A stretch of 41,653 nt of DNA from Campylobacteraceae bacterium (GCA_031255525.1 JAIRSJ010000001.1:1-41653); one strand, 5' to 3'; shown: positions 26,934-37,213, numbered from the stretch's first letter. Notes: generated by a model not told the origin, from the letters alone. Numbers and translations: made by a program.

Positions 26934-27926
26934 CTACAACAATACCAATCCGGTAATTAAAATATTTAAAAGTGCTATTGGCATCAATACTTTCCAGCAT
27001 AACCACATAAGCTGGTCAGGTCTAACATGTGGCCACGCTCCTCTTGCCCATATAAAGAGGAACATAAAAAACAAAACTTTGAGCAATATCATAATACCGC
27101 CGGGAATTATCCAAAGCGCATTAAATCCGCCAAAAAACATAATACTCACCAGAAATGAGATTAATATCATATTAGAATATTCGCCGAGAAAAAACAGTGC
27201 CCATCGCATGCCCGAATATTCAGTGATATATCCGCTTACTATTTCGGACTCTTGTTCCAATAAATCAAATGGGGTTCTGTTTGTTTCGGCAAATCCAGCT
27301 ATCAAAAACAGTATAAATGCTACAGGCTGTTTCCAGACAAGCCAATCAAAAATTCCGCCGTTTTGAAAATTATTTATCTCGATAAGCGATAGAGAACTTA
27401 CAATCATTATTACAGATAAAATAGAAAGAGCGGTTATTACTTCAAATGATAATAATTGAACGACAACACGTGCTCCACCCAAAAGAGACCATTTATTCGC
27501 GCTGCTCATACCTGCGAGTAGCGGTGCATACATGCCGGCTGAGGAGACTCCCAAAATAAATAAAATACCGACATTTATATCGGAAATTATAGGATAAACT
27601 TTATATCCGAAAAATGTAAATTCAGAAAACATCGGAACAGCTGCAAACGCTGTAAATACAGCCGCTATTGTTATCAGGGGTGCTATTAGAAAAATGATTC
27701 GCACGGAATTTTGCGGTACCATATCTTCTTTCATAAAGAGTTTGATAACATCAGCTAGCGCTTGTAAAATCCCAAAAGGTCCGACATACATGGGTCCTAG
27801 ACGACGTTGCATAAAACCTAAAATTTTACGTTCCACATATGTGGCAAATCCTGCAAGCGAGGCTATAACAACTAAAACCGCTACACCTTTTATGATCGTT
27901 TCTATAATTATGCCGGTTTCATTCAT
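26934..27926 (-). CDS. nuoH: Complex I subunit H (quinone-site membrane subunit)
   Basis: Forms the quinone chamber at the junction of arm and membrane. 330 residues, eight or so helices. The cytoplasmic loop [20 protein letters not shown] and [16 protein letters not shown] hold the conserved acidic residues. [20 protein letters not shown] near the N-terminus is the other signature. Overlaps the end of nuoG by 8 nt. Confidence 0.97.
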   Translation of the reverse strand: MNETGIIIETIIKGVAVLVVIASLAGFATYVERKILGFMQRRLGPMYVGPFGILQALADVIKLFMKEDMVPQNSVRIIFLIAPLITIAAVFTAFAAVPMFSEFTFFGYKVYPIISDINVGILFILGVSSAGMYAPLLAGMSSANKWSLLGGARVVVQLLSFEVITALSILSVIMIVSSLSLIEINNFQNGGIFDWLVWKQPVAFILFLIAGFAETNRTPFDLLEQESEIVSGYITEYSGMRWALFFLGEYSNMILISFLVSIMFFGGFNALWIIPGGIMILLKVLFFMFLFIWARGAWPHVRPDQLMWLCWKVLMPIALLNILITGLVLL

Positions 27927-30309
27927 CTGTTGCCTTCTTTATAAAAACTTCGGCAAATCTGTATTGTTTGTTGAATAGCGGATACACATTCACCTTTTCA
28001 TCAAAAGTCGGCACATAAGCAAACTCGCCTGTTATGCTACTATCCTCTTTTGCATATAAAGATAAAGTCACACCGTTTTTTAAAGATATATCCACTAAGT
28101 CTCCATCTTTAAATCCGCGAAAATATAAAAACTCTTTTGAAGCGTAGAGATATGGAGTAATTTTTGTCTGGCGAGCTGCATTGACAAACGAATTAAATTG
28201 CGAAGGTGGATTTAATCTATAAACTACATCGCCATAAAAAGCCAACTCTTCGAATCCCGATACAGCTTCAGAAATATTTTTCCGACTATTTTCAAGCAGA
28301 TATCCTCTGTGTTCATTCCCATTATTATCATAATAGCTAGTAAGCTCATCAAATTCCGTTTCTTGAAAACCGTGTTTTTTAGGAAGCTTTTTTGTGTAAT
28401 CTATCGTGTATTTAGAATATATCCCTAAAGCATTGGCAATATCGTTCAGTGCATAACCCCTATAAGGAAGCGCGGCATTTGTCGGCACTACTCTTTTATC
28501 TATATTTGTAAATGTACCCTCTTGCTGGTTCAAGGACGGCATATCTAAATCCCCATTGCCAAGCGCACTTATAGTTATATCCCCGAAACGATTGTATCCA
28601 AGGGAGCTGCCTTCTTGAAACTCGTCAAGTTCGCATATAAGGGCTACGCCCAAAGAGTTGGTTTCGTGAGGAATTATCACCGCTTTTATATTGGCCACCC
28701 TTTCTAATACTCCGACTATATAAGCCATATTTTTCCATCTCGGATGCGTTAATATATCTTGCCCTATGATCAGGCTCACATTTTCTTTTGAAGCTTTTAT
28801 CTCTTCTATCCTGGCTCTCATATCCTCCAGTCCTGCTATTTCCCACAATCTTGACGTACTAACGTCAATTTTTTTATCATCTGCGACTTTCGTTTGCGTT
28901 GCATGAAAAGTTTGTAAACACTTGCTTGTAATGTTATCAAGTTCGCTTAAAGGCACAAATATCTCCAGCAAAAGATACAAAATCGCCTCCTCGTTTCCCG
29001 CCTTATAATTTAACTGCAACAAATTTTTGGAGTAGTTTTGTACAATTTTGTCATGTATCGGATGAGCGTATATACCAAAAGCTTTGTTCATTTTAAGAGC
29101 GTTATTAAAAGCATAAGCCAAGTTTGGCATATCATATCTTAACATGCTACCCACGCTTATTATAAAATCGCTTTTTTTTACATTTTCCATAGAGCCCTTA
29201 TATAGGCTATATCCGGAAGTTTTGCCCATAGCTTTTAAAAATCTTTGATAGAGAAATGCGTCTTCGTTTATCAGTTTTAATCCGAACTTCTCTTTCATTT
29301 TTTGCAAAATAAACGCTTCTTCGTTTGTGATAAAACTGTTGAAGGTTATAGTGCCAATACTATTTTGTATAAAATTGACAACTTTATTAAAACCGTTTTT
29401 ATCCTTATGTGTAACATTATTTGCATAGTCATACCCAAATCTCGCCGCTCTGTTTAAAGGTGCAAAATCTTTATCGCCGCTTACTCTGTAAATTTTCGGC
29501 TCGGGATTTGAAATGCTTGTCTGTTTTACCTCGTAATATATCAGCGAGCAATCTGCGCTATGCGGATTTGAAGCCGGGATTTTTTTGAGTTCCCATGCAT
29601 TTGAAGTGTAGTGAAAATCAACACTTGTCAATGCACCTACGGGACATACCGCACTACATTCGCCGCAATCGCCGCAAGAAATTATTTCACCGTTTTCGTT
29701 TTTATTTTTACCGATGATAGATTTTTGCATTTTGTTCCAAACGGCGTATGCATCTTTTGGCATTGTATCTTTATACTCTTTAGGTACTGCAAGCTCTTCT
29801 CCGCGCGGCACTATTTTTAGAGCAGCTTCGCCGATTTTATCTTTGCAAACCGTAACACACCTTTCACACACTATACACAAAGATGGGTCATATCTTGTAA
29901 ACCCCCAATTTTCAATAGCTTTGTATGTATTATCAACAGCGTAATGCTGTTCTTTTACCTTTGCTTCCAACATATAATTTTGCAATTCGCATTCGCCGCT
30001 TTTATCACACACACCGCACTCTAAAGGATGATTTACGGCGTACACTTCCATGATTGCGCGTCTTTCTGCCTCAATCTCTTCCGTGTTGGTTATAACAATC
30101 TGCCCGTCTTTGGCTTTAGCATTGCATGTATAAGCTCTCTTTCCATCAACATCAGCCATGCAAAGTCTACACGCAAGTGTAGGAGAACAACAGCTAAGAT
30201 AGCATATTGCGGGTATAAATATATTGTTCGCCCTTGCAACGTTTAATATGCTCTCACCCTCTTTAGCAGTGCATTTCATACCATTTATAGTTATCGTTAT
30301 ATCAGCCAT
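27919..30309 (-). CDS. nuoG: Complex I subunit G (Fe-S, molybdopterin-oxidoreductase-like fold)
   Basis: Peripheral-arm electron-transfer subunit, 796 residues. The N-terminal [2Fe-2S] region has ICYLSCCSPTLACRLCMADV, the His-Cys3 site HPLECGVCDKSGECELQ, and two [4Fe-4S] motifs: CIVCERCVTVCKDKIG and CGDCGECSAVCPVGAL. The rest is a degenerate MopB domain with no molybdenum site. Residues about 365-560 (for example LNYKAGNEEAILYLLLEIF and SLIIGQDILTHPRWKNMAYI) resemble the NuoF-position protein encoded next to it. Overlaps its neighbours F' and H by 8 nt each. Confidence 0.95.
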   Translation of the reverse strand: MADITITINGMKCTAKEGESILNVARANNIFIPAICYLSCCSPTLACRLCMADVDGKRAYTCNAKAKDGQIVITNTEEIEAERRAIMEVYAVNHPLECGVCDKSGECELQNYMLEAKVKEQHYAVDNTYKAIENWGFTRYDPSLCIVCERCVTVCKDKIGEAALKIVPRGEELAVPKEYKDTMPKDAYAVWNKMQKSIIGKNKNENGEIISCGDCGECSAVCPVGALTSVDFHYTSNAWELKKIPASNPHSADCSLIYYEVKQTSISNPEPKIYRVSGDKDFAPLNRAARFGYDYANNVTHKDKNGFNKVVNFIQNSIGTITFNSFITNEEAFILQKMKEKFGLKLINEDAFLYQRFLKAMGKTSGYSLYKGSMENVKKSDFIISVGSMLRYDMPNLAYAFNNALKMNKAFGIYAHPIHDKIVQNYSKNLLQLNYKAGNEEAILYLLLEIFVPLSELDNITSKCLQTFHATQTKVADDKKIDVSTSRLWEIAGLEDMRARIEEIKASKENVSLIIGQDILTHPRWKNMAYIVGVLERVANIKAVIIPHETNSLGVALICELDEFQEGSSLGYNRFGDITISALGNGDLDMPSLNQQEGTFTNIDKRVVPTNAALPYRGYALNDIANALGIYSKYTIDYTKKLPKKHGFQETEFDELTSYYDNNGNEHRGYLLENSRKNISEAVSGFEELAFYGDVVYRLNPPSQFNSFVNAARQTKITPYLYASKEFLYFRGFKDGDLVDISLKNGVTLSLYAKEDSSITGEFAYVPTFDEKVNVYPLFNKQYRFAEVFIKKATDE

Positions 30310-31120
30310 GCGTCGCCCTTTTTGTTACCCTTGCAACCTCATATCTATATCCTCTTTGCCCATTTACGCCCAAAATTGCTATCATGCCTTTTAATTTATC
30401 CGATATCTCAAATCTTTTTTTATATTCGCCTCTTTTTGTGCTTATAGTTATTTCATCCTTGTCTTTTATTTTTGCTGCTATTGCAAATTGCAAAGAGGCC
30501 AAAAGTTTTTCACTCTCATTTTTTTGCGGACAAAAATATACAGCCATTCCATCAAAGCTGCTTATTCTTTCTATCTGAGGCGGTAAAAGAGCGTTATTTT
30601 CCGAATCGAGCTCCTTTCCGTTTATCAAACTTACATGTAAAGGTCTAAAACGATTTATCAAAGCTATCAATCCGCCGATAATATCGGCATTTGGATGATC
30701 ATTCAAATCATCTCCCAAAAGCAATGTCAAATTATTTTCGCCAAATATTTTCGCGCTTTTTTCTATCTCCTCTTCTCCGACATTGCTCTCTGCGCTTAGA
30801 TATCCTTCATCCAACTCTTCTATGTAATCCGCAGTGTTTTTGTTTAATTTCTTATCTTGCAGTAAAAATTTAGTCAAAAGAGCTAATACTCCGGCTTCCG
30901 AACCAATCTCATATTTTATATACTCATCAGCCCTAACATGCAAAAGCGGATCTTCCATCGGAGAAAAATAGATAATTTTAGGACTATTATCGCAAACTTT
31001 TTCTATGAGCGACTCGTTATCTTTTGAAGGCAAAGTGCCGATAAACAAAATTGCGTTGTTAGTCTCCGGTTTTTTGACACCAACTCCATATTTTTTGAAA
31101 GCTTTTATAAGTTCACTCAT
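30302..31120 (-). CDS. NuoF-position subunit without FMN/NADH motifs
   Basis: The 272-residue protein lies where NuoF sits in other operons. It lacks every NuoF hallmark: no glycine-rich GRGGAGFPTG for FMN/NADH and no Cys cluster for N3 (it has two cysteines only). Instead it aligns by eye with part of NuoG: YEIGSEAGVLALLTKFLLQD against YKAGNEEAILYLLLEIFVPL, and LTLLLGDDLNDHPNADIIGG against VSLIIGQDILTHPRWKNMAY. Known for Campylobacter and Helicobacter, whose complex I does not oxidise NADH; flavodoxin has been reported as donor in C. jejuni. It likely shapes the donor-docking site. Overlaps E' by 8 nt and nuoG by 8 nt. Confidence 0.85.
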   Translation of the reverse strand: MSELIKAFKKYGVGVKKPETNNAILFIGTLPSKDNESLIEKVCDNSPKIIYFSPMEDPLLHVRADEYIKYEIGSEAGVLALLTKFLLQDKKLNKNTADYIEELDEGYLSAESNVGEEEIEKSAKIFGENNLTLLLGDDLNDHPNADIIGGLIALINRFRPLHVSLINGKELDSENNALLPPQIERISSFDGMAVYFCPQKNESEKLLASLQFAIAAKIKDKDEITISTKRGEYKKRFEISDKLKGMIAILGVNGQRGYRYEVARVTKRATHG

Positions 31121-31349
31121 TTAAACTATTCACTCTCACAACTATTGTCCAATCCAACTCATTAAATTTCAAAGAGTTCAGTACTTCGCCGTTTTTTTCT
31201 CTTATTGCGTTGATAATCTCTCTTAACCGATTATCAGGAACACTCTCGAAAATAAATATCAAAACCTCTTTATCCAAACCTTTGCTTAAAACTTCAAGCA
31301 ATCTTGTTTTAAAATCTTGTTCGCAGCCTCTTAAATCGTATCGTCTCAT
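31113..31349 (-). CDS. NuoE-position small subunit without Fe-S ligands
   Basis: 78 residues, in the NuoE slot between nuoD and the F' gene. True NuoE is about 160 residues with four Cys for a [2Fe-2S] cluster. This one has a single Cys (RRYDLRGCEQDF) and no cluster motif. It resembles the short hypothetical proteins at the same place in C. jejuni and H. pylori. It probably helps replace the NADH module, but its role is inferred from position. Its ATG lies at the nuoD stop (shared base 31349) and its end overlaps the F' start by 8 nt. Confidence 0.85.
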   Translation of the reverse strand: MRRYDLRGCEQDFKTRLLEVLSKGLDKEVLIFIFESVPDNRLREIINAIREKNGEVLNSLKFNELDWTIVVRVNSLNE

Positions 31350-32581
31350 TATCTATCCGTTTCACCAAGCAAAATATTTGAACTTGCTATCATAGCGATA
31401 GCATCAGCCAAATAAGAGTCTACCATAATCTCTTGAAAAAGACTGCAATGCCAAAATGAAGGGGTTCTAATTTTCACTCTGTACGGATATGCGTTTCCTT
31501 GCGAATTTATATAAAATCCAAGTTCTCCCTTTGGAGATTCAGTCGCCACATAGACCTCGCCCACGGGCGGCCTCATGCCCTGTGTCACAAGCACAAAATG
31601 CTGCATAAGAGAGTAATTTTGAGTCATTATCTGCTCTTTTGGCGCACTTATAAACTCAGGTGCATCGGCTAAAATTTCCGATGAAGTTTCTTTGTACATC
31701 TCTATAAGCTGCCTTAAAATTCTAACCGACTGACGCATCTCTTCCATATAAAGTTTATATCTGCCGTAACAATCGCATGTATGGGATACCGGCACATCAA
31801 ATTCCACTTCATCATAAAGTTCGTAGGGCTCCTCTTTTCTTATATCCCATTCTATGCCGCTTCCTCTTAACATTACACCCGAAGCTCCCCAGCTTTGTGC
31901 GGCTTCTTTTGTGAGTATGCCTACATTTTCAAGACGCATTCTCCAAATCCTGTTTTCATCCAAAAGTCCTTCGTAAGTCTCAAAAGCTTTAGGTAGTTTG
32001 TCAAGGTATACACTCAAATCATCAAGCCACCTTTTGGGCAAATCAAGCGGAACACCTCCTATCCGCACGGCTGAGTAAGTAAGCCTTGCACCGCAGTAAG
32101 CTTCCAGCAAATCAAGCGTAAATTCCCTTTCTCTGTAAGCGTACAAAAATACGCTCATCGCACCAATATCCAAAGCATGAGTCGCAAGCCAAAACACATG
32201 CGAATTGATGCGATTTAATTCTGCTAATATCATACGTATAACTTGAGCGCGTCTCGGCGCTTTTATACCTATCAGTTTCTCAACCGTCAAGGCAAAGCCG
32301 TAATTATTTGAAGCGGATGCTATATAATCCATTCTATCCGTAACAGGTAAAAATTCATTGTATATCATATTTTCCGCCATCTTCTCTACGCCTCTGTGCA
32401 TATAGCCGATATCGGGTGTTGCTTTTATGATTTTTTCACCGTTAAGTTCCAAGATCAAACGTAGTTGTCCGTGAGCCGATGGATGCTGTGGACCTAAATT
32501 TACAACCATATTGTTATCTTCTCTGTCAAAAGAGATATTTTCAAAAAACGGTTTTAGTCTATTTGGCTGCTGTGTTGTCAT
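31349..32581 (-). CDS. nuoD: Complex I subunit D (49-kDa, quinone site)
   Basis: 410 residues, a degenerate [NiFe]-hydrogenase large-subunit fold that forms the quinone pocket with NuoB. The signature [20 protein letters not shown] contains the quinone-site His; [13 protein letters not shown] and [18 protein letters not shown] follow. NuoC and NuoD are separate here, unlike the E. coli fusion; nuoC ends immediately before its ATG. Confidence 0.97.
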   Translation of the reverse strand: MTTQQPNRLKPFFENISFDREDNNMVVNLGPQHPSAHGQLRLILELNGEKIIKATPDIGYMHRGVEKMAENMIYNEFLPVTDRMDYIASASNNYGFALTVEKLIGIKAPRRAQVIRMILAELNRINSHVFWLATHALDIGAMSVFLYAYREREFTLDLLEAYCGARLTYSAVRIGGVPLDLPKRWLDDLSVYLDKLPKAFETYEGLLDENRIWRMRLENVGILTKEAAQSWGASGVMLRGSGIEWDIRKEEPYELYDEVEFDVPVSHTCDCYGRYKLYMEEMRQSVRILRQLIEMYKETSSEILADAPEFISAPKEQIMTQNYSLMQHFVLVTQGMRPPVGEVYVATESPKGELGFYINSQGNAYPYRVKIRTPSFWHCSLFQEIMVDSYLADAIAMIASSNILLGETDR

Positions 32582-33379
32582 TTAATGCCTCTTTTTGAGG
32601 ATAACGGATTTGCTTTTTTTGAATTTTTTTATAAAAAGTACCCCGTCTTTTTCCTGATATTCGCCGATTTGACTGAGTTTTTCGCTGTAAGGCTCGCCAA
32701 AATGTACTTCATGTCCTATTCTTGCATACCCTCTTGTATCCTCTTTTTCTATCAAAGCACTATCTCTTATTTCAGGACCTATCAGCTCTCTATACTCTTT
32801 GCCGAAAATTTGGTCTATCTCATACCACTGTGCTGTTTCATCACCTTGAAGAGGGTAGGTTTTTCTAAGAGGATATCCGCTCCAGTCATCGGGCATCAAA
32901 ATACGCTTCATATAAGGATGTCCCTCTATAACGATGCCGAACATATCATACGCTTCTCTCTCCGCCCAATCTGCGCTTTTGTATATCTGCGCAACACTCT
33001 TTAGAGGTTCCTTTTCTTTTATGCGACATTTGACACGCATACGTCTGCGCTTTTGCATTGAGAGCATTTGATAAAAAATCTCAAACCAACCTTTATCTAA
33101 AAAATCCACAGCACTCATTTCCGAGAGATTATTATAAGCAAGACTATTTTTCAAAAATTTCAATACTTTTATATTGTCGGCAGGTTCTATCCAGATTACA
33201 AGCTGTCCTGCTTCTATGTAGGCGTCGTTTATCTGAAATTTTGAAGATAGTTTGATAAAATCTTTTTCAAAAACATCATCACTACTTGGAGGCATTCTCT
33301 CAAGTACACTACAAACACGGAATCTATCAGTGTAACGCTCTTTTTGCTGAACATTTTTTTTATCTTTAAACGGGCGCAT
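32582..33379 (-). CDS. nuoC: Complex I subunit C (30-kDa)
   Basis: 265 residues. The C-terminal core has the subunit signature [20 protein letters not shown] and [20 protein letters not shown]. The N-terminal extension of about 60 residues ([20 protein letters not shown]...) is longer than in many NuoC proteins. A structural subunit of the peripheral arm. Its start coincides with the nuoB stop (33379). Confidence 0.96.
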   Translation of the reverse strand: MRPFKDKKNVQQKERYTDRFRVCSVLERMPPSSDDVFEKDFIKLSSKFQINDAYIEAGQLVIWIEPADNIKVLKFLKNSLAYNNLSEMSAVDFLDKGWFEIFYQMLSMQKRRRMRVKCRIKEKEPLKSVAQIYKSADWAEREAYDMFGIVIEGHPYMKRILMPDDWSGYPLRKTYPLQGDETAQWYEIDQIFGKEYRELIGPEIRDSALIEKEDTRGYARIGHEVHFGEPYSEKLSQIGEYQEKDGVLFIKKFKKSKSVILKKRH

Positions 33380-33888
33380 TAAACAAGCCTTTTAGGTCTG
33401 TTTTGTCTTGTTATTTTTTCAGATCTAATTTTTTTTTGCAATAACATTACGGCATATTGCAAAGTCTCCGGACGAGGCGCACAACCAGGCAGATAAATAT
33501 CAACCGGAATTATTCTATCGACTCCCTGAACAGTAGCATATGTATTAAAAAGCCCTCCTGTGTTTGCGCAGCTTCCCATGCTGATGACCCACTTGGGATC
33601 TGGAATTTGGTCGTAGATTCTTTTCATCAAATGAGCATGTTTTTTTGAAAGTGTACCTGCAACTATAATGCCGTCAGCCTGTCTTGGGCTCGCTCTGAAA
33701 ATAGTTCCGAATCTATCAAAATCAAATCTTCCGGCGCCGGAAGCCATCATCTCAATAGCACAACATGCAAGCCCGTAAGTAGCAGGCCAGAAAGAGTTAC
33801 TTCTGCCCCATTGAACGACTTTATCAAGCGTTGTTAAAGCGATAGGAAGTCCGCCGTTTTGAAAATAGTTTATTTTATGTTGTGCCAT
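33379..33888 (-). CDS. nuoB: Complex I subunit B (N2 cluster)
   Basis: 169 residues; holds the terminal [4Fe-4S] cluster N2 that reduces quinone. The ligands are visible as the tandem Cys of [12 protein letters not shown], the Cys of [11 protein letters not shown] and that of [28 protein letters not shown] is also diagnostic. Its start lies 19 nt inside the end of nuoA. Confidence 0.98.
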   Translation of the reverse strand: MAQHKINYFQNGGLPIALTTLDKVVQWGRSNSFWPATYGLACCAIEMMASGAGRFDFDRFGTIFRASPRQADGIIVAGTLSKKHAHLMKRIYDQIPDPKWVISMGSCANTGGLFNTYATVQGVDRIIPVDIYLPGCAPRPETLQYAVMLLQKKIRSEKITRQNRPKRLV

Positions 33889-34259
33889 TCCAGTGCCCCT
33901 TTATTCCACGCATAAACAAACCCTATCCCTAAAAGCAGTATAAAAAGCGCCATCTCCACAAACCCAAATATGCCCAGAACCTTAAAATTTATCGCCCATG
34001 GAAACATAAAAATGATCTCCACGTCAAAAAGTATAAATAATAGTGCAAAAAGATAAAAATGCGGACTGATTCGATTAGGTTGTTTTGTAGTAGGAAAACC
34101 GCACTCGTAGATCGTAAGTTTCAATTTTTCATCATTTCTGCGTGCAAGTTTCTTGCCTATCAAATTTGCCGCTAAAGTTATAACGGTAAACACGCCAAAT
34201 GCCAAAAATAACATAAAAAAAGCGCCGAAATACGGATGAGAAAACTCCATATGAGACAT
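33870..34259 (-). CDS. nuoA: Complex I subunit A
   Basis: Small membrane subunit with three helices. The ORF track begins at 34298, but the ATG at 34259 is better: it follows AAAGGGAGA at about 9 nt, and the upstream codons would overlap the -10 box. That gives 129 residues ([12 protein letters not shown]...). The conserved loop [19 protein letters not shown] and [13 protein letters not shown] identify NuoA. First gene of the nuo operon. Confidence 0.96.
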   Translation of the reverse strand: MSHMEFSHPYFGAFFMLFLAFGVFTVITLAANLIGKKLARRNDEKLKLTIYECGFPTTKQPNRISPHFYLFALLFILFDVEIIFMFPWAINFKVLGIFGFVEMALFILLLGIGFVYAWNKGALEWHNIK

Positions 34260-34297
34260 AGGCAAATATCTCCCTTTGATTATGTAACTAAAATACA

Positions 34298-34303
34298 ATT
34301 ATA
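34298..34303 (-). promoter_or_regulatory. Candidate -10 box for the nuo operon
   Basis: TATAAT on the minus strand, 38 nt before the nuoA ATG at 34259. It is the best -10 match upstream of the operon. Confidence 0.6.
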
Positions 34304-34744
34304 TTAAAAATATAACTAAAAAGCTTCTGAATAATAAAATTTTGTGATTAAAAAGATACGAATTTAAAAAAATAGTGTAGATTTTTGTTACATTACGCAT
34401 CTTTTTTATATAATAAACTTATCAAAAAAACGGACTTTTTGCATAAAATTTTAATGCAATTTCAAAACGCTAAAAAAGGTGTAAATACACTTTGTTGAAA
34501 ATTGGAACAAAAATTATATTTTTCCCATAAAAAAACGCTTTAAAAAAACTTTTTTAGATGTGCTGCTTGTTTTGTATATTATAAAAAGTCGCCATAATTT
34601 TCGCGTTGCTTTTTATCCAAAATAAAAGAATTCGGTTTTAACGATAAATGGAAATTTTTTGCCACTTATCGTTATGCTTATTGTATCTATCCGAATTGTT
34701 TGGGTTTTACTCCGGAAGTATTGCCTGCATAGAGTCGAAACTTA
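34299..34744. other. Intergenic region between ssuB and nuoA
   Basis: About 445 very AT-rich bases between two operons on the same (minus) strand. It holds the nuo -10 box at its left end and a nested hairpin (34629-34697), listed separately, near the ssuB end. No ORF of interest. Confidence 0.5.
34629..34697 (-). terminator. Nested stem-loops, probable ssu operon terminator
   Basis: An outer stem AATTCGG (34629-34635) / CCGAATT (34691-34697) encloses a strong inner stem AACGATAA (34640-34647) / TTATCGTT (34666-34673), which extends to 12 positions with one mismatch. On the minus strand the outer right arm is followed by CTTTTATTTT, as expected for an intrinsic terminator. It lies 48-116 nt after the ssuB stop. 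Confidence 0.55.
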
Positions 34745-35530
34745 TTATATAACATATGCAAACGGAACTTCAACATCTCCGAAAAATTCTTTGTATATCG
34801 CCTCTTTTTGAATATTAAACTCATGACTTATTCTGCTCCTTGGATTTGTCAATTGTATATCATGTATTTTTTGTATGCGTCCGGGACGATTTGTCATAAC
34901 AATCACACGATTGCCAAGATACACCGCTTCGTCAATATCGTGAGTTACTAAAATCATAGTAATTTTTTCGCTTTCCCAAATACGCAGCATCTCTTCTTGC
35001 AGTTTTATCTTTGTAATAGCATCAAGTGCGCCGAATGGTTCGTCCAGCAGTAAAACTTTCGGCCGATTTGCCAATGCTCTGGCTATAGCCACACGCTGTG
35101 CCATTCCTCCTGAAAGCTGCTTCGGATAAGCTTTTTCAAATCCTTTAAGATTTACTATTTCAAGTTTTTTACTGATGATATTATCAATATTGGGTGTTTT
35201 GTAAGGCAAGCTGAATTTGATATTATCCTCTACCGTAAGCCACGGGAGCAAGCGAATATCTTGAAATATAAATCCTCGTTTTCTAGAAGGGGTGTTTATC
35301 GGCTTTTTTTGAAAAAGGACTCTCCCTTCATATTCTTCGTCCAATCCGCCTATAATGCGAAGCAGCGTACTTTTACCACAGCCGCTTGAGCCGATAATTG
35401 AGACGAACTCTCCCTCGTTAATCTTTAGATTTATATCCTGAAGTACTTCTATCCTGTTTTTCCCGCTTTGAAATGTCTTTGTAAGATGCGATATCTCGAT
35501 GATGTGTAAATTTTTTCTTTTCAGCTCCAC
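34745..35530 (-). CDS. ssuB: Sulfonate-type ABC transporter ATP-binding protein
   Basis: 261-residue cytosolic ATPase that powers import. Walker A GSSGCGKST (about 48-56), Q-loop FIFQDIRLLPW, signature LSGGMAQRVAIARAL, Walker B VLLLDEPFGALD and H-loop LVTHDIDEA are all intact. The QDIRLLPWLTVEDNI stretch is typical of the SsuB/TauB/NrtD group. It overlaps the end of ssuC by 10 nt. Taurine or another sulfonate is possible as substrate; the ssuD partner favours sulfonates. Confidence 0.88.
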   Translation of the reverse strand: MELKRKNLHIIEISHLTKTFQSGKNRIEVLQDINLKINEGEFVSIIGSSGCGKSTLLRIIGGLDEEYEGRVLFQKKPINTPSRKRGFIFQDIRLLPWLTVEDNIKFSLPYKTPNIDNIISKKLEIVNLKGFEKAYPKQLSGGMAQRVAIARALANRPKVLLLDEPFGALDAITKIKLQEEMLRIWESEKITMILVTHDIDEAVYLGNRVIVMTNRPGRIQKIHDIQLTNPRSRISHEFNIQKEAIYKEFFGDVEVPFAYVI

Positions 35531-36297
35531 CGTATAATCCTTTTGGAGATAAGTCGTAAAATATCATCCATAAGTTTACCTGTAATACCTATTATTATCA
35601 TTCCCAAGATAACTATATCAGGACGGGACAAGCTGCGTCCATCCATCAGCATGTAACCTATTCCGCTATTAGCTGCTATAAGTTCCGCAGCTACCACACA
35701 TATCCATCCCATCCCAAGCCCTATACGAATACCTACCATGATAAACGGAATAGCACCCGGTAATATTACATGCCAGATTGCGCGTATTCTTTGCACCTCA
35801 TAAACACGTGCCAGCTCCAAATAACGCGAATCTATATTTTTAATACCCTCTACAGTATTGATTAAAATAGGGAAGAATGCGCCTATGGCAATGATATAAA
35901 TTTTTGACGCTTCGCCAATGCCAAACCATAATATTGCCAACGGTATCCACGCAATCGGCGGAATAGGTTTAATAATCTGCAACGTAAAATCCATAAATTT
36001 CTCAAAACGAGTGCTTAATCCGATGGCTACTCCCAACAACAGAGCTAAAACTAGTGCTATACCAAACCCCTCCATCACACGCGTAAAGCTGTCTTTGATA
36101 TGTTGCAAAAGTGTCCCGTCATTATAAAACTCAAACGCCGTGATAATAATGTCTTCAGGCGGCGGCATAGTATAAGATACGATATATCCCGCCATATCTG
36201 CTGCTTTCCAAATAACTATAATTAATATTGGTAAAGTAAAATACCAAACAAACCCTGCAAATTGCCTAACCATAAAATCAGATTCCTGCCTGATCAA
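35521..36297 (-). CDS. ssuC: Sulfonate-type ABC transporter permease
   Basis: Inner-membrane permease with six or so helices; up to 258 residues. The EAA-like loop is visible in [20 protein letters not shown] followed by [18 protein letters not shown], typical of the SsuC/TauC group. The first ATG (36297) lies inside ssuA; the internal ATG at 36273 (MVRQFAGF) lies 4 nt after the ssuA stop with an AGGAA upstream and may be the true start, giving 250 residues. Confidence 0.88.
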   Translation of the reverse strand: MIRQESDFMVRQFAGFVWYFTLPILIIVIWKAADMAGYIVSYTMPPPEDIIITAFEFYNDGTLLQHIKDSFTRVMEGFGIALVLALLLGVAIGLSTRFEKFMDFTLQIIKPIPPIAWIPLAILWFGIGEASKIYIIAIGAFFPILINTVEGIKNIDSRYLELARVYEVQRIRAIWHVILPGAIPFIMVGIRIGLGMGWICVVAAELIAANSGIGYMLMDGRSLSRPDIVILGMIIIGITGKLMDDILRLISKRIIRWS

Positions 36298-37213
36298 GAT
36301 ATTCGGTCGTAATAAAATCCTTGATATCTACGTCTTTACGGATAATCTTCTCTTTTAAAACGTAGTTTTTAACTTTTTCTATTTCGGCAATATCGCGCGG
36401 TTCAAATTTCGTGTAATACTCAACATGTGAAAAAACCGATTTGAGGATTTCGGGCGAAACCTTAAAAATCGGCGATAAAAGTTTGGAAGCTTCTTCGACA
36501 CAGTTATTGATATAATCCGCGCCGCGCTGCACAGCTTTTATATATGCTTTTAGCGCTTCGGGATGCGTTTTGGCAAAATCTCGTTTAATGTATGAAATGT
36601 TATTGCCGAGCTTAATGCCCGTACCGTCTGCTACTACTCGCGCTTTGTTTGGAACTGTCAGCTGAGAGATATATTGTTCCCACACAACAGCACCGTCAAT
36701 ATCTCCTCTCTCAAGCGCTGCAGGAATATCGCCTGCGGCAAGATTTATCTCTGTGATATCGCTAAACTTCAATCCGCTGTTGTTTAGCAAAAGCGCTAAA
36801 AGATGTTGCGCATAAGTACCCTTGCCGTAAGCTATCTTTTTACCCTTAATATCTTTAACCTCTTTTATGGGAGAATTTGCAGGCACGATGAGTGCAAGCG
36901 CTTTTTCACCTATGCCGAAATTTGCAAATAAAACGATATCTAATCCGACCGATTTGGCTATGATAGCAGGTAGATCCGCCATAATTCCCAAATCTATACT
37001 GCCGCCTCGAACCCCCTCGTTTACAAGAGGTCCGTTGGCAAAAACATTCCATGTATATTGTACGCCTACCTTTTCGAACTCTTCGTCAAGATAACCTAAC
37101 TCTTTTGCAGCCCAGAGCGGCGCGTAAAGCGGATAGGCTTGCACGCCTATTCTAAGCTCCGCACCAAATGCAAATGAGATAAGCGTCAAAAACGCTAAAA
37201 TTATTTTATTCAT
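36278..37213 (-). CDS. ssuA: Sulfonate-type substrate-binding protein, exported
   Basis: Periplasmic binding protein for the ABC importer. The track start at 37258 is upstream; the ATG at 37213 is right, with ACGGAGGAATTGAT before it, giving 311 residues. A signal peptide (MNKIILAFLTLISFAFG) precedes AELRIGVQAYPLYAPLWAAK, a start typical of SsuA/TauA/NMT1-like proteins. GGSIDLGIMADLPAIIAKS and GKKIAYGKGTYAQHLL line the ligand cleft in this family. No lipobox Cys, so a soluble protein. Ligand inferred from the linked ssuD. Confidence 0.88.
   Translation of the reverse strand: MNKIILAFLTLISFAFGAELRIGVQAYPLYAPLWAAKELGYLDEEFEKVGVQYTWNVFANGPLVNEGVRGGSIDLGIMADLPAIIAKSVGLDIVLFANFGIGEKALALIVPANSPIKEVKDIKGKKIAYGKGTYAQHLLALLLNNSGLKFSDITEINLAAGDIPAALERGDIDGAVVWEQYISQLTVPNKARVVADGTGIKLGNNISYIKRDFAKTHPEALKAYIKAVQRGADYINNCVEEASKLLSPIFKVSPEILKSVFSHVEYYTKFEPRDIAEIEKVKNYVLKEKIIRKDVDIKDFITTEYLDQAGI

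Noticed and set aside
26827-27366. 179-codon plus-strand ORF over nuoH/nuoI
   Set aside because: Antisense to well-supported nuo genes, no Shine-Dalgarno, no recognisable domain.
28245-28260. CTTCGAATCCC resembling a tRNA T-arm
   Set aside because: It falls inside the coding frame of nuoG, and no acceptor or anticodon stem could be folded around it.
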